From assembly GCA_947165295.1 (NCBI GenBank), contig CAMUZU010000017.1:1-45993 (forward strand): 45,993 nt of DNA. Direction: 5' to 3'. Below, piece after piece: positions 22,641-30,519 of the stretch. The notes under the pieces were generated by a model that worked only from the letters and a program-made list of their open reading frames with translations, was not told the DNA's origin and did not search any database. Position numbers and translations under genes: made by a program. Numbering within the stretch: position 1 is the stretch's first letter; each line of letters starts with the position of its first letter. The stretch is from an uncultured Selenomonadales bacterium (lineage in GTDB: Bacteria > Bacillota > Negativicutes > Selenomonadales > Selenomonadaceae).

Positions 22641-24437
22641 TCAGTGCTGCCGACAGCGGAAGCCTTGACCGTCGTCGCGAACTTCGTACACGTCGGGGAA
22701 CGCCTCAATGAATTTGCGCACGGACGAATAGCCGAAATCTTTCACGCCGAAGCCGAGATTTTTGTTTTTAATCGCCTCGCCCGCGTAATTGAGTGCCGCA
22801 AAGCCGTCGCCGTCCGCGTGAACTTTCCACGCCTCGCGCAAGATGTCATGCAGTTGAACGAGTCCGGCGTCGTCCGTGCGGCAACGGTAATAAAGCTTGT
22901 TGTCGACCTTGCGAATTTCGTAAAGTTTCGGAAACGCCTCAAGCAAAGGTTGCAACGCGTCGAAGCCGAAAGTTTTAACGTCGAGATGATTTTCTTTGAG
23001 TAAAGCACTTGCCCGACATAAATCCACGAAGCCCGTTTCGTCGCCGTGAAGTTTGACCGCCTCGCACAAAACTTCATGCGGTTGACGGAGCCGACCGTCG
23101 GAATTTTCGCGGCAACGGTAATAAAGCTTGTTGTCGACCTTGCGAATTTCGTAAAGTTTCGGGGACGCCGAAACGAAATTTCCCAGCGTGCCGTAACCCA
23201 AAGTTTTTACGTCGAGATTTTTTTTGCCGATAACGTCGCCCGCGTAACTTAAATCCGCAAAGCCCGTCGCGTCCGCATGAACTTTGGCCTCTTCGCGCAA
23301 GATGTCATGCAGTTGACCGTTTAAATCGGCGGAAGTTTTCGGCGCGTTCGTTCGACAGCGAATAAAAGCTTTGTCGTTGCTCCGTCGCAATTCGTACAGG
23401 TCGGGGAACGCCGCAATGAATTTTTGTAACGTAGCGTGACCGGTGTCCTTGAGCTTGAGCTTGAGCTTTTTTTTTCTGATGAAACTGCCGACGAAGCACA
23501 GATCCGCAAAGCCGGAAGTGTCGCCGTAAACTTTGGTCGCCTCGCGCAGAGCGTCATGAAATTGACTGACGGCTTTGTCCTGCGGCGAAGTTTTGTCGGC
23601 GGGAGTTTGCGTGCGACAACGGAAGCAGTAATTTTCTCCGTTCGTGCGGTGAATCAATTCGTAAAGTTTCGGAAACGCCTTGACGAACGCTTGAAACGAA
23701 CTGTAACCGGTCTGCTTTATGCCGAAGCCGAAATTTTTTGTGCGCAAGGTTTGTCCCGCCCAACAAAGAGGCGCGAAACCTTTGGCGTCGCCGTGCGTTT
23801 TGGCAACTTCGCTCAAAAGTTCGTGCACGCGTTGAATTCGTTTGTCGCGTTCGCTTTGCAGTTGACGTTCGCTAATCGGGACGACTTTGGGCTTTGCGAC
23901 GACGGGCGCAATTTTCGCGACGGGCTGAACTTTTGCGACGGTTGCGGCAACTTTCGGCGTGGAAATTTTTTCCGACGTCTTAAGCCCGACGAGTTGAATT
24001 TTTTCGACGGCGGGCGCGTCCAAGTCGATAAACTCACTGCACGCCATGCGGAAAGCGTTGGCGGCTTGCCCGTTGCCCAAGCCGATGACGGTCATTCCGC
24101 CTTCGCGAAGACGAATCGCAAGCGGCGTGAAGTCGCTGTCGTTTGACACAAGCGCGAAAATGTCCGCCTGTCGACCGTAAAGCACGTCCATTGCGTCAAT
24201 CGTCAACGACATGTCGGTTGCGTTCTTGCCCGCGCAAAAGTCGGTTTGTTGCACGGCGCGCAACGAAAAATTCAGGATGCATTCGTTCCAGCCGTGAAGA
24301 GTATTTTTTTCCCAGTTGCCGTAAATCCTCCGAATAAAAATTTCGCCGCGGGCAGTCAGCGCGTCGATAATTTGCTTGCCGAACTTAGCCGAAACGTTGT
24401 CGGCGTCGATAAACAGCGCGATTTTCTTGTCTGCCAT
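22641..24437 (-). CDS. NYN-domain ribonuclease-like protein with five OST-HTH (LOTUS) repeats
   Basis: A 598-residue protein. Residues 1-150 form a NYN/PIN-like nuclease domain (LabA/DUF88 type): FIDADNV with D11 and D13, NATDMSLTIDAMD with D75, and SNDSDFTPLA with D100 and D102, giving the acidic metal site expected of an active nuclease. A Val/Pro/Lys linker (about 150-195) follows. Then come five tandem OST-HTH repeats at roughly 202-275, 291-362, 374-443, 451-520 and 527-597, each ending in a YRCR-like segment. Repeats 3 and 4 share a 54-bp identical stretch. OST-HTH domains are linked to RNA binding. It is downstream of two small genes; no target is known. Confidence 0.85.
   Translation of the reverse strand: MADKKIALFIDADNVSAKFGKQIIDALTARGEIFIRRIYGNWEKNTLHGWNECILNFSLRAVQQTDFCAGKNATDMSLTIDAMDVLYGRQADIFALVSNDSDFTPLAIRLREGGMTVIGLGNGQAANAFRMACSEFIDLDAPAVEKIQLVGLKTSEKISTPKVAATVAKVQPVAKIAPVVAKPKVVPISERQLQSERDKRIQRVHELLSEVAKTHGDAKGFAPLCWAGQTLRTKNFGFGIKQTGYSSFQAFVKAFPKLYELIHRTNGENYCFRCRTQTPADKTSPQDKAVSQFHDALREATKVYGDTSGFADLCFVGSFIRKKKLKLKLKDTGHATLQKFIAAFPDLYELRRSNDKAFIRCRTNAPKTSADLNGQLHDILREEAKVHADATGFADLSYAGDVIGKKNLDVKTLGYGTLGNFVSASPKLYEIRKVDNKLYYRCRENSDGRLRQPHEVLCEAVKLHGDETGFVDLCRASALLKENHLDVKTFGFDALQPLLEAFPKLYEIRKVDNKLYYRCRTDDAGLVQLHDILREAWKVHADGDGFAALNYAGEAIKNKNLGFGVKDFGYSSVRKFIEAFPDVYEVRDDGQGFRCRQH
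22878..23162. repeat. 54-bp exact direct repeats inside the OST-HTH gene
   Basis: 22878-22931 and 23109-23162 are identical over 54 bases (start GCGGCAACGGTAATAAAGCT on plus), 231 bases (77 codons) apart. They encode the end of repeats 4 and 3, pointing to recent duplication or gene conversion. Confidence 0.9.
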
Positions 24438-24455
24438 TGGGGAACCTCGAAGTTG

Positions 24456-24731
24456 TCAGTAACAGTCAAAAGCACGAATCGCGCCGAATTGCATGAAGTT
24501 GCCGGCTTCGACGGGGTCGCCTTCGAGAATCGCTTTTTCGACGACGGGGAGATTTTCCGCCGCAATTTGAATTCGTTCCGCGCCGTACTCCTCGCGGATT
24601 TTTTTCCAGAGATTTTTGCGCGAAGTTTTGGTGTCCTTGTAGATTGCGCGGTTGTAAAAAATATTCATCGACGCTTCGCTTTTGTCGGCGTCGCAGTTGA
24701 AGAAGACGAATACTTTTGCAGTTTTTGCCAT
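24456..24731 (-). CDS. Small protein of unknown function
   Basis: A 91-residue product with no family I recognise. It begins MAKTAKVFVFFNCDADKSEA, suggesting a beta strand and an acidic loop, and ends with GDPVEAGNFMQFGAIRAFDC; the centre is basic and helical (SRKNLWKKIREEYGAER). The frame is open ten codons further upstream, but ATG at 24731 has AAGGAG eight bases before it and is taken as the start. It lies 18 bases upstream of the NYN/OST-HTH gene, so the two are probably translated from one message and may be functional partners. Confidence 0.65.
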   Translation of the reverse strand: MAKTAKVFVFFNCDADKSEASMNIFYNRAIYKDTKTSRKNLWKKIREEYGAERIQIAAENLPVVEKAILEGDPVEAGNFMQFGAIRAFDCY

Positions 24732-24768
24732 GTGATAAACTCCTTTCAAGAATTTTGGCACGCGGGGA

Positions 24769-25269
24769 TTATAAACAATTCCGCCGCGCTGTGCAATAGC
24801 TTTTGGTCATGCGGCTGTACGTCGGCAGTTCGTCAAGTTGAACGTCGCGTTCGCCGTCGAAATAAAAGCTGAAGAATTCTTCGCCGTTGGTAAGCGCGCA
24901 AAATTCACAGCCCAAGTCGGCGGCATAATTGAACATCTGTCGAAACGCGGCGTCGTCAAGCGAAACTTCGGGCGACTTGCACACAATCACGGCGACAGGG
25001 TACACGGAATTTTCTTTGGCGTCGCGGGCTTCGACGATAAAATCTGCGCGGGTTTTGACGTTGAGACCGTAACGGGTGAACTTGCCTTCGACGCGCAAAA
25101 AATTTTCGGGCACGCCAATTTCTTCGAGCAGCCACGGAATCAAACGTTGGCGAACGGTTTCTTCGGGCGTGACGAAAACAAATTTCTTGCGCACGGGGTC
25201 AAAGTACGCGGCTTGATTTTCGACGCGATAAACTTGCGGCGCGGGATAATCCGAAAAATTTTTGCGCAT
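24769..25269 (-). CDS. HSDR_N-type restriction-like domain protein with altered catalytic motif
   Basis: A 166-residue protein resembling the N-terminal domain of type I restriction HsdR subunits (HSDR_N_2 type). FVTPEETVRQRLIPWLLEE near 32-50 and RADFIVEARD around 78-87 fit the family, as does a later FRQMFNYAADLGCEFCALTNG segment. In active PD-(D/E)xK members the core is roughly D...VECKAP, whereas here it reads AVIVCKSPE: the lysine is kept but the acidic residue two before it is Val, so cleavage is doubtful. It abuts hemC (four-base gap) and precedes the small protein and the NYN gene. No HsdM or HsdS is nearby. Confidence 0.7.
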   Translation of the reverse strand: MRKNFSDYPAPQVYRVENQAAYFDPVRKKFVFVTPEETVRQRLIPWLLEEIGVPENFLRVEGKFTRYGLNVKTRADFIVEARDAKENSVYPVAVIVCKSPEVSLDDAAFRQMFNYAADLGCEFCALTNGEEFFSFYFDGERDVQLDELPTYSRMTKSYCTARRNCL

Positions 25270-25272
25270 AAG

Positions 25273-26223
25273 TCAACCTCCAAGTTCGTCAAGAATTTTT
25301 CTGCCGCCGTCGTCAAGCAAAGTCCGAGCCAAATTTTTGCCGAGACCGTCAATTTCGCTCACGGGCACTTCGAGCGTTTCGGCGACGAACTTTTTGCCGT
25401 CAAGCGACGAGATGAGCGCACGAACAGTCAATCGCCCGCCGTCGACTTGAGCGAAGACGCCGACGGGAACTTGACAACTGCCGCCGACTTCGCGCAGGAA
25501 TTCGCGTTCAAGCTTCGTCGCCAAAAAAGTTTCGTCGTCGTTGAGCGGTTGCACGAGTTTGGAAATTTCGTCGTCGTCGCGAACTTCAATTGCAAGTGCG
25601 CCTTGACCCGCCGCAGGAATTATTTCGGGCAACAGTTGCCGAATCCGCGTCGCATGTCCGAGACGTTCAAGTCCCGCCGCTGCAAGAATGATCGCGTCGA
25701 ATTCGCCCGCGTCCAACTTCTTCAGCCGTGTGTCGACGTTGCCGCGCAGGTTTTTGATTCGCAGGTCGGGGCGCAACTTCAACAGCTGAGCCGAACGCCG
25801 CAAGCTTGACGTCCCGACGATTGAGCCTTCGGGCAGTTCGGCGAGCGACGAAAATTTTTCGCTGACAAACGCGTCGAACGGTTGAGCACGTTGAGTGACC
25901 GCCGCGATTTTGAAACCTTCGGGCAAGTCGGTCGGCACGTCTTTTAAGCTGTGAACCGCCAAGTCGATTTCGCCGCGTGCAAGTTGGAGTTCGAGTTCTT
26001 TGGTGAACAGACCTTTGCCGCCGATTTTCGCAAGCGGTGCGTCAAGAATTTTGTCGCCCGTCGTGTGCACGTGAATTAATTCCACGTCGAGCGCGGGGAA
26101 AAATTTTTTCAGCTGAGCCGCGACGAATTCGGCCTGCCACAGTGCCAAGCGACTTGCCCGCGTGCCGATTTTGATTAAGGGACACGGGACACGGGACACG
26201 GGACAAGTTTTTTCGTTATGCAT
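25273..26223 (-). CDS. hemC: Porphobilinogen deaminase (hydroxymethylbilane synthase) HemC
   Basis: Polymerises four porphobilinogens to hydroxymethylbilane in haem and sirohaem synthesis. The body is typical: IKIGTRASRLALWQAE, VHSLKDVPTDLP, GTSSLRRSAQLL and GGSCQVPVG, whose Cys carries the dipyrromethane cofactor. Length is 316. The ATG at 26223 overlaps the hemA stop and has GGAGG about nine bases upstream. Its N-terminus (about 15 residues) is longer than usual because it includes a GGGACAC heptanucleotide run; a GTG at 26199 is an alternative start inside that run. Confidence 0.92.
   Translation of the reverse strand: MHNEKTCPVSRVPCPLIKIGTRASRLALWQAEFVAAQLKKFFPALDVELIHVHTTGDKILDAPLAKIGGKGLFTKELELQLARGEIDLAVHSLKDVPTDLPEGFKIAAVTQRAQPFDAFVSEKFSSLAELPEGSIVGTSSLRRSAQLLKLRPDLRIKNLRGNVDTRLKKLDAGEFDAIILAAAGLERLGHATRIRQLLPEIIPAAGQGALAIEVRDDDEISKLVQPLNDDETFLATKLEREFLREVGGSCQVPVGVFAQVDGGRLTVRALISSLDGKKFVAETLEVPVSEIDGLGKNLARTLLDDGGRKILDELGG
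26179..26206. repeat. Heptanucleotide tandem repeat in the 5' end of hemC
   Basis: GGGACAC three times exactly and a fourth unit GGGACAA on the plus strand, within the first codons of hemC. Because the unit is seven bases, gain or loss of one unit shifts the reading frame. Confidence 0.8.
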
Positions 26224-27481
26224 TGCCGGTAGCCTCCTCGGTGAAAAGCGCCCGCATTGCCTGCGCGTAAAAATTTTCGACGTCCGTGCCCGCCGACGCG
26301 TTGAGCTTCATCATCGGCATCCGCAGAAGTTTGCGCACGATTCGCCGCGTCATTCGGTCGACAATCTTGCGTTCGTCGTCGGTCAAGTTCGGAAGTTTAC
26401 TCGCCACGCGACGAAGTTCACGCCCGCGAATTTTTTCCGCACGTTCGGACAAGTTCGCCATGAGCGGCCGAAACTTCAGGTACTTGAAACGCTCCATGAC
26501 GGCGGCAACATGTTCGGCGACAATCGTCTTGGCAACTTCGGCTTCGCGTTGACGAGCTTGCAAATTTTTTTCCACGACGGATTCAAGGTCGTCAATGTTG
26601 TAAAGCGTGACGCCCTTGATGTTGCCGACTTCGGGGTCGACGTCGCGGGGAACGGCAATGTCCACGAAAACAATCCCGCGTCCGTCGCGCCGCGTCATGA
26701 GTTGTTGCGTTTGCCAAGGCTTAACGACGTAATGCGGGGCACCGGTCGACGTGATGATTATGTCAACGTCGGCGGCACTTGTGAAAGCGTCTTCCCACGG
26801 AACGGCCTGCCCGCCGATTTTCGACGCCATGTCAACCGCACGTTCAATGTGACGATTCGCGACGAAAATTTTTTTCAAGCCGTGGTCAAGCAGATGTCGC
26901 GCAGTAAGTTGAGCCATCTTGCCCGCGCCGAAGATTAACGCGCTTCGTTCGCCGAGACCGCCCAAAACTTTTTCCGCCAAGTCAACCGCCGCCGAGCTGA
27001 CCGAAACCGAATTGTACGCGATTCGAGTTTCCGTGCGAACAGCTTTGCCCGCCGCTATCGCCCGGTGAAACAGCGTGTTCAAAATCGTGCCCGTCGCCGC
27101 CGCAGATTTCGCCGTCGCGTAAGCTTCCTTGACCTGCGACAGAATTTGACCTTCGCCGAGAATCAACGAGTCAAGCCCCGCCGACACCGCGAACAGATGT
27201 CGAACGCAAGCTTCGCCCGTGAATTCGTACAGAAACTTTTCGTCGACGACCGTACCGATTAAATCGTTCAGGAATTGCCGAACGCTTGAGTCGCAGTCTT
27301 CGGCGGTGACCGCGTAAATTTCGCTTCGGTTGCACGTCGACAGAACAACTGCTTCGTTCAAGCCGTCGTAGCCGTCGAGATTTTCAAGCCCGCGACGCAG
27401 TGCTTCCCGCCCGACGGAAAATTTTTCGCGGACTTCAATCGGCGTCGTGCGGTGATTGAGCCCCAGAATTTTTAAGTGCAT
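26216..27481 (-). CDS. hemA: Glutamyl-tRNA reductase HemA
   Basis: Makes glutamate-1-semialdehyde from Glu-tRNA, the first step of the C5 tetrapyrrole route. Family marks: MHLKILGLNHRTTPIEVREK at the start, LSTCNRSEIYAV with the catalytic Cys, GEGQILSQVKEA, the NADPH fold around LIFGAGKMAQLTARHL, and TSTGAPHYV. The frame is open 25 codons further upstream, but ATG at 27481 gives the conserved N-terminus and has a rather distant TGGAGG (12 bases). Product is 421 residues. It is part of the minus-strand tetrapyrrole operon with the siroheme synthase and hemC. Confidence 0.94.
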   Translation of the reverse strand: MHLKILGLNHRTTPIEVREKFSVGREALRRGLENLDGYDGLNEAVVLSTCNRSEIYAVTAEDCDSSVRQFLNDLIGTVVDEKFLYEFTGEACVRHLFAVSAGLDSLILGEGQILSQVKEAYATAKSAAATGTILNTLFHRAIAAGKAVRTETRIAYNSVSVSSAAVDLAEKVLGGLGERSALIFGAGKMAQLTARHLLDHGLKKIFVANRHIERAVDMASKIGGQAVPWEDAFTSAADVDIIITSTGAPHYVVKPWQTQQLMTRRDGRGIVFVDIAVPRDVDPEVGNIKGVTLYNIDDLESVVEKNLQARQREAEVAKTIVAEHVAAVMERFKYLKFRPLMANLSERAEKIRGRELRRVASKLPNLTDDERKIVDRMTRRIVRKLLRMPMMKLNASAGTDVENFYAQAMRALFTEEATGNA

Positions 27482-27500
27482 CGTTAATGAGTTCCTCCAG

Positions 27501-27517
27501 CCACTTTTAAAAAGTGG
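27501..27517. promoter_or_regulatory. Perfect inverted repeat just upstream of hemA
   Basis: CCACTTTT-A-AAAAGTGG, 8-bp arms, immediately before the TGGAGG of hemA. It could be a regulator site or an mRNA hairpin near the ribosome site; no T-run follows it on either strand. Confidence 0.4.
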
Positions 27518-27571
27518 ACAAACAGTTGGCGCGCCGCGACGTTTCGATTGCCGCAACTTTATCGCCGCGTG

Positions 27572-28213
27572 TCAAATGTTGTCGTTAAGTAATGAGTTAA
27601 TTGCCTCGTCAAAAAATTTTTCGAGCGCGTTGACGTCGCCCGACTTCAACAGTTGCCAAAGTTCGGGCGTCAAGATTTCCCGCCAAAATTTTTCTCGCGC
27701 AGATTGATTCGGCAACCGACGCTTGACTTCCCGCCGTGCACGCGAAATTATTTCGAGAGCCGCGCCGAAGTTTTCGCCGAGTTCAGCTTCCAACATGAGC
27801 CGCACGAATTTTGCGAACGCCGGGGAAGTTGCGCCCGTCGAGATTGTTAATAAAAATTCGCCGCGTCGGATTCGTGACGGGACGTTGAAGTTGCCGCCCG
27901 CGTCCACGCTGTTGACCAAAATTTTTCGAGCTTGAGCCGCCTCGCAAGCTTGCCGATTGACTTCAGCCGAATTCGTCGCCGCGATTAAAATAAGTTCGTC
28001 GCCCAAAAGTTCAGGCGAAAAATTTTCACGCGTCCAAAGAATTTCGCCGCGTTGAATGAGTTCGTCGACTTCCGCGCAGATTTCGGGAGCAATGACCGTG
28101 ACTTGTGCGCCCGCCTCAAGCAAGCCGCGAATTTTACGCAGGGCAACTTTCCCGCCGCCGACAACGACGCAAGCTTTTCCGTCGACGTCAAGGTTTATCG
28201 GGTAAAAATTCAT
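27572..28213 (-). CDS. Precorrin-2 dehydrogenase/sirohydrochlorin ferrochelatase (CysG N-terminal/Met8-type)
   Basis: Oxidises precorrin-2 and may insert iron in sirohaem synthesis. The 213-residue protein has the Rossmann motif VVVGGGKVALRKIRGLLEAG near 17-36, LIAATNSAEVN, and VNSVDAGGNFNVPSRIRRG with the catalytic Asp region. The C-terminal SUMT methylase domain of full CysG is absent. Start ATG overlaps the end of the secretin gene by 26 bases. hemA lies about 90 bases downstream; the gap contains only the inverted repeat at 27501-27517. Sirohaem-dependent sulfite or nitrite reduction cannot be judged from this window. Confidence 0.9.
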   Translation of the reverse strand: MNFYPINLDVDGKACVVVGGGKVALRKIRGLLEAGAQVTVIAPEICAEVDELIQRGEILWTRENFSPELLGDELILIAATNSAEVNRQACEAAQARKILVNSVDAGGNFNVPSRIRRGEFLLTISTGATSPAFAKFVRLMLEAELGENFGAALEIISRARREVKRRLPNQSAREKFWREILTPELWQLLKSGDVNALEKFFDEAINSLLNDNI

Positions 28214-29666
28214 CGTCGCGCCTCTCGAACGGTTGATTGACTTCGCCTCCGATAACGTGCGCCGTCAAAAAAATTATCAGTTCGGATTCGGTCTTGCTGT
28301 TGCGGTGATTCTTGAACAGCGCGCCCAAAATCGGCAGGTCGCCCAGGAACGGAATTTTGCTGACGGATTTGGCTTCCTCCGCGCCGATAAGCCCGCCGAT
28401 AACCATCGGTTCGCCGTTGCGCACGGTGACGGTCGTGTCGGCCGAACGCGTGTTAAATCGATAAGCCTTCAAGTCCGAAACGTATTGCGGCGTGCTAACC
28501 TCCGTGTGAATCGTGGCGGTTATCGTGCCGTCGGCGTTGATTCGCGGCGTGTAACGCAAAATAATTCCCGCGTCGCGATACACAACCGAAGTCGTCACGG
28601 TCGAATTGGTCGTTTGCGTCTGCTGAATGGGCACGGAACTTCCGACGTTAATCACGGCTTCGCGCCCTTGAATTGTGGTGACGTTCGGGCGAGAAAGAAT
28701 TTTCGCCTTGCCGTCGGTGACAAGGGCGTTAAGTCTTGCGCCGTAATAAAATTCAAACGGTGTCCCCAAAGGACCTCTGCCGAATTGAATAATGCCGTAA
28801 CCTGTCGTGTCGTTGGCGTTGCGAGTATAAGTTTCTTTGTAGTAACCGGGAGTGCGCAGAGTGCCGTTGGAATTGTATGTTGGTGCCGTATATTCTACGT
28901 CACGGTCGGGGTATTGCGGCAAAGTTGACCACATCCACTCGACGCCGAGATTTTTTGTCGCGTCCTTGTCAATGGCAACAATACGCGCTTCAACGGAAAC
29001 TTGCTTAAGTTCAACGTCAAGAGTCGCCAAAAGATTTTTGACGCGTTCATATTCGGCGGGCGTCCCGAACAGCACAATCGCGTTCACTTCGGGGTTGACG
29101 TAAACTCTGTCTTCGCGCTTGAGCCTGTCACTGCGTGTTTTCTCCATAGGACGTGAAAAGGTGATTGTTTCACGACTACTAAACGAAACTTTAAACCGTG
29201 ACGAATTGTCATCGCGGTCATTTTTTTTGTCGTTGTTATCGCGGTCGTCGTTGTTAGCTGAATTTTTGTCTTCACGCCTTTGAATGTTATCCAGCGACAT
29301 GACAACTGCTTTGCGCAACTCTTCTGCGTTGCCGTAACGAATCGGGAAAACATACGTTTGCATTAGTGAATCGTAATGTTCGCCCGTGACGATGAAAACG
29401 CCCGCTTCTTCGACGAGCTGAAGATTTTTCGTCTTCGTGATGATTTCGAGGACTTTGGTCGGTTCGACGTCGGTGACGGAAACGGAGATTGTGCCCTTGA
29501 CCGAATCGTCAATCGAGACGTTGAGGCCGCCGGCTTTGGCGACGAGCATAATCGTCGAGCGCAAATCCGCTTCGTGCACGCTGAGCGTCATTGGTGCGGC
29601 GTGAAGTTGCGCGGGCAAAAAAAAAGTTGCCGAGACCAGCAGCGGCAGAAATTTTTTCAGCTTCAA
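28188..29666 (-). CDS. Secretin (PilQ/GspD-type outer membrane channel)
   Basis: Outer-membrane pore subunit of a type IV pilus or type II secretion-like system; its presence implies a double-membrane cell. A signal peptide (cleavage near HAA, residue 24) is followed by N-domains (ADLRSTIMLVAKAGGLNVSI; TKVLEIITKTKNLQLV). An unusual Asn/Asp-rich insert lies around 140-157 (NNDDRDNNDKK). The C-terminal secretin domain follows, with PLGTPFEFYYGARLNALV, NVTTIQGREAVINVGSSVPI and GGLIGAEEAKSVSKIPFLGD near the end. Length 492. TTG start with AAGGAG nine bases upstream, directly after the PilP-like gene. Other pilus genes (pilM, N, O) are not in this window. Confidence 0.9.
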   Translation of the reverse strand: MKLKKFLPLLVSATFFLPAQLHAAPMTLSVHEADLRSTIMLVAKAGGLNVSIDDSVKGTISVSVTDVEPTKVLEIITKTKNLQLVEEAGVFIVTGEHYDSLMQTYVFPIRYGNAEELRKAVVMSLDNIQRREDKNSANNDDRDNNDKKNDRDDNSSRFKVSFSSRETITFSRPMEKTRSDRLKREDRVYVNPEVNAIVLFGTPAEYERVKNLLATLDVELKQVSVEARIVAIDKDATKNLGVEWMWSTLPQYPDRDVEYTAPTYNSNGTLRTPGYYKETYTRNANDTTGYGIIQFGRGPLGTPFEFYYGARLNALVTDGKAKILSRPNVTTIQGREAVINVGSSVPIQQTQTTNSTVTTSVVYRDAGIILRYTPRINADGTITATIHTEVSTPQYVSDLKAYRFNTRSADTTVTVRNGEPMVIGGLIGAEEAKSVSKIPFLGDLPILGALFKNHRNSKTESELIIFLTAHVIGGEVNQPFERRDDEFLPDKP

Positions 29667-30257
29667 TCAGTTCAGCTCCTTTTGCAGGTAAAGACGCTTG
29701 CCGTCCGCGAACGTGACAAAGTCGGGCGCGACGTCGGAGATGATTCGCCCGCCGATTTCGTCGCCGACGGACAGGAACACGGTTTCCTTGCCGCGCAGGA
29801 ACATTGCGGTTTTGTTCGTGCCGCTTATTGCCGTGCCGGTCAAGATGATTCGTTCTGTCGGGGCGGTCGGCTGAGGTTGAGGCGGTTGAATCGGTTGCGA
29901 CGGCGGTATCGGCGGCAGAGTGACTTTCGGCGGCGGTTGAGGCTTTGGCTTCGGCGGCGCGGCGAACGGGTCACCGACATAAAGCGTGTCGGAGTTTGCG
30001 CCCAAGACGATTTTGACGCCGTCGGGTGCTTCGGGCACTTGCGCGGTTTTGTCGGGCAACTTTTGCACGGGCAGATCTTTCGTGACGGGCGGCGCGTCAA
30101 CGTCAATTTCTTCAACGTCGGAGCCGTCGTCGGTCAACCAAAACGCAACCGCCATTACGAAACAAACTCCCAGCGCAATTACGCGAACTTTGTTTTGCTT
30201 GAGTTCGTCGAGGTCGCGACGAAACCATTCGGCGAGCTTGTCTTTGAGTTCGTCCAC
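29667..30257 (-). CDS. PilP/GspC-like inner-membrane protein
   Basis: A 196-residue bitopic protein likely to link the inner membrane with the secretin. A cytoplasmic segment (MDELKDKLAEWFRRDLDELK) leads to a transmembrane helix about residues 26-42 (VIALGVCFVMAVAFWL), a long Pro-rich periplasmic linker (about 95-135, PPKPKPQPPPK), and a small C-terminal beta domain (about 135-196) with LTGTAISGTNKTAMF and VGDEIGGRIISDVAPDFVTF, the pattern of PilP/GspC HR domains. GTG at 30257 with GGGAG eight bases upstream is preferred over the GTG at 30302. Pairing with the secretin supports the call. Confidence 0.7.
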   Translation of the reverse strand: MDELKDKLAEWFRRDLDELKQNKVRVIALGVCFVMAVAFWLTDDGSDVEEIDVDAPPVTKDLPVQKLPDKTAQVPEAPDGVKIVLGANSDTLYVGDPFAAPPKPKPQPPPKVTLPPIPPSQPIQPPQPQPTAPTERIILTGTAISGTNKTAMFLRGKETVFLSVGDEIGGRIISDVAPDFVTFADGKRLYLQKELN

Positions 30258-30286
30258 CGTCGACACTCCCGAAAAAATTTTCGTCG

Positions 30287-30315
30287 AGTTTATCACACGC
30301 ACGAAACTTTTTCAA
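30287..30315 (-). promoter_or_regulatory. Promoter of the secretin-tetrapyrrole gene string
   Basis: Minus strand TTGAAA (30310-30315), 17-base spacer, TAAACT (30287-30292), about 30 bases before the chosen PilP-like start. It may drive all genes down to the NYN protein, as no terminator is evident between them. Confidence 0.55.
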
Positions 30316-30345
30316 CGCAAAACTCCCCGTCGCGTATGGTGTTAT

Positions 30346-30449
30346 GTTACTTTCTTTTGGCAGCAAAAGAAAGTAACCAAAGAAAACTGCGCTTGCTATG
30401 ATACATCCTGTATCATGCGCAAGCGGGGGCGGCCGACGTCCTGTCGGCC
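30346..30449 (-). repeat. Dispersed palindromic intergenic element, copy 2
   Basis: Same block order as copy 1 when read on the minus strand: GC palindrome (30431-30449, GGCCGAC/GTCGGCC arms), core hairpin with GCTTGCGCATGATACAGGAT (30389-30425 region), then a perfect 14-bp stem GTTACTTTCTTTTG/CAAAAGAAAGTAAC (30346-30377). Relative to copy 1 a base in each arm has moved, but pairing stays perfect. It again starts about 20 bases after the terminator of the preceding gene. Confidence 0.8.
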
Positions 30450-30472
30450 GGTGTTGCACTTGCGCTGTCAAC

Positions 30473-30500
30473 AAAAAAAATCCCCGCCGACTTGACGGGG
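30473..30500 (-). terminator. Terminator after the SH3-domain gene
   Basis: Minus strand CCCCGTC-AAGTC-GGCGGGGA hairpin followed by T8. It closes the transcript of the glycosyltransferase, SYLF and SH3 genes. Confidence 0.85.
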
Positions 30501-30519
30501 ACGAGTTGCCGAAAAGTTT

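Noticed and set aside
22878-23162. CRISPR-like array in the OST-HTH gene
   Set aside because: The 54-bp repeats are coding and only two are exact; no regular spacers.
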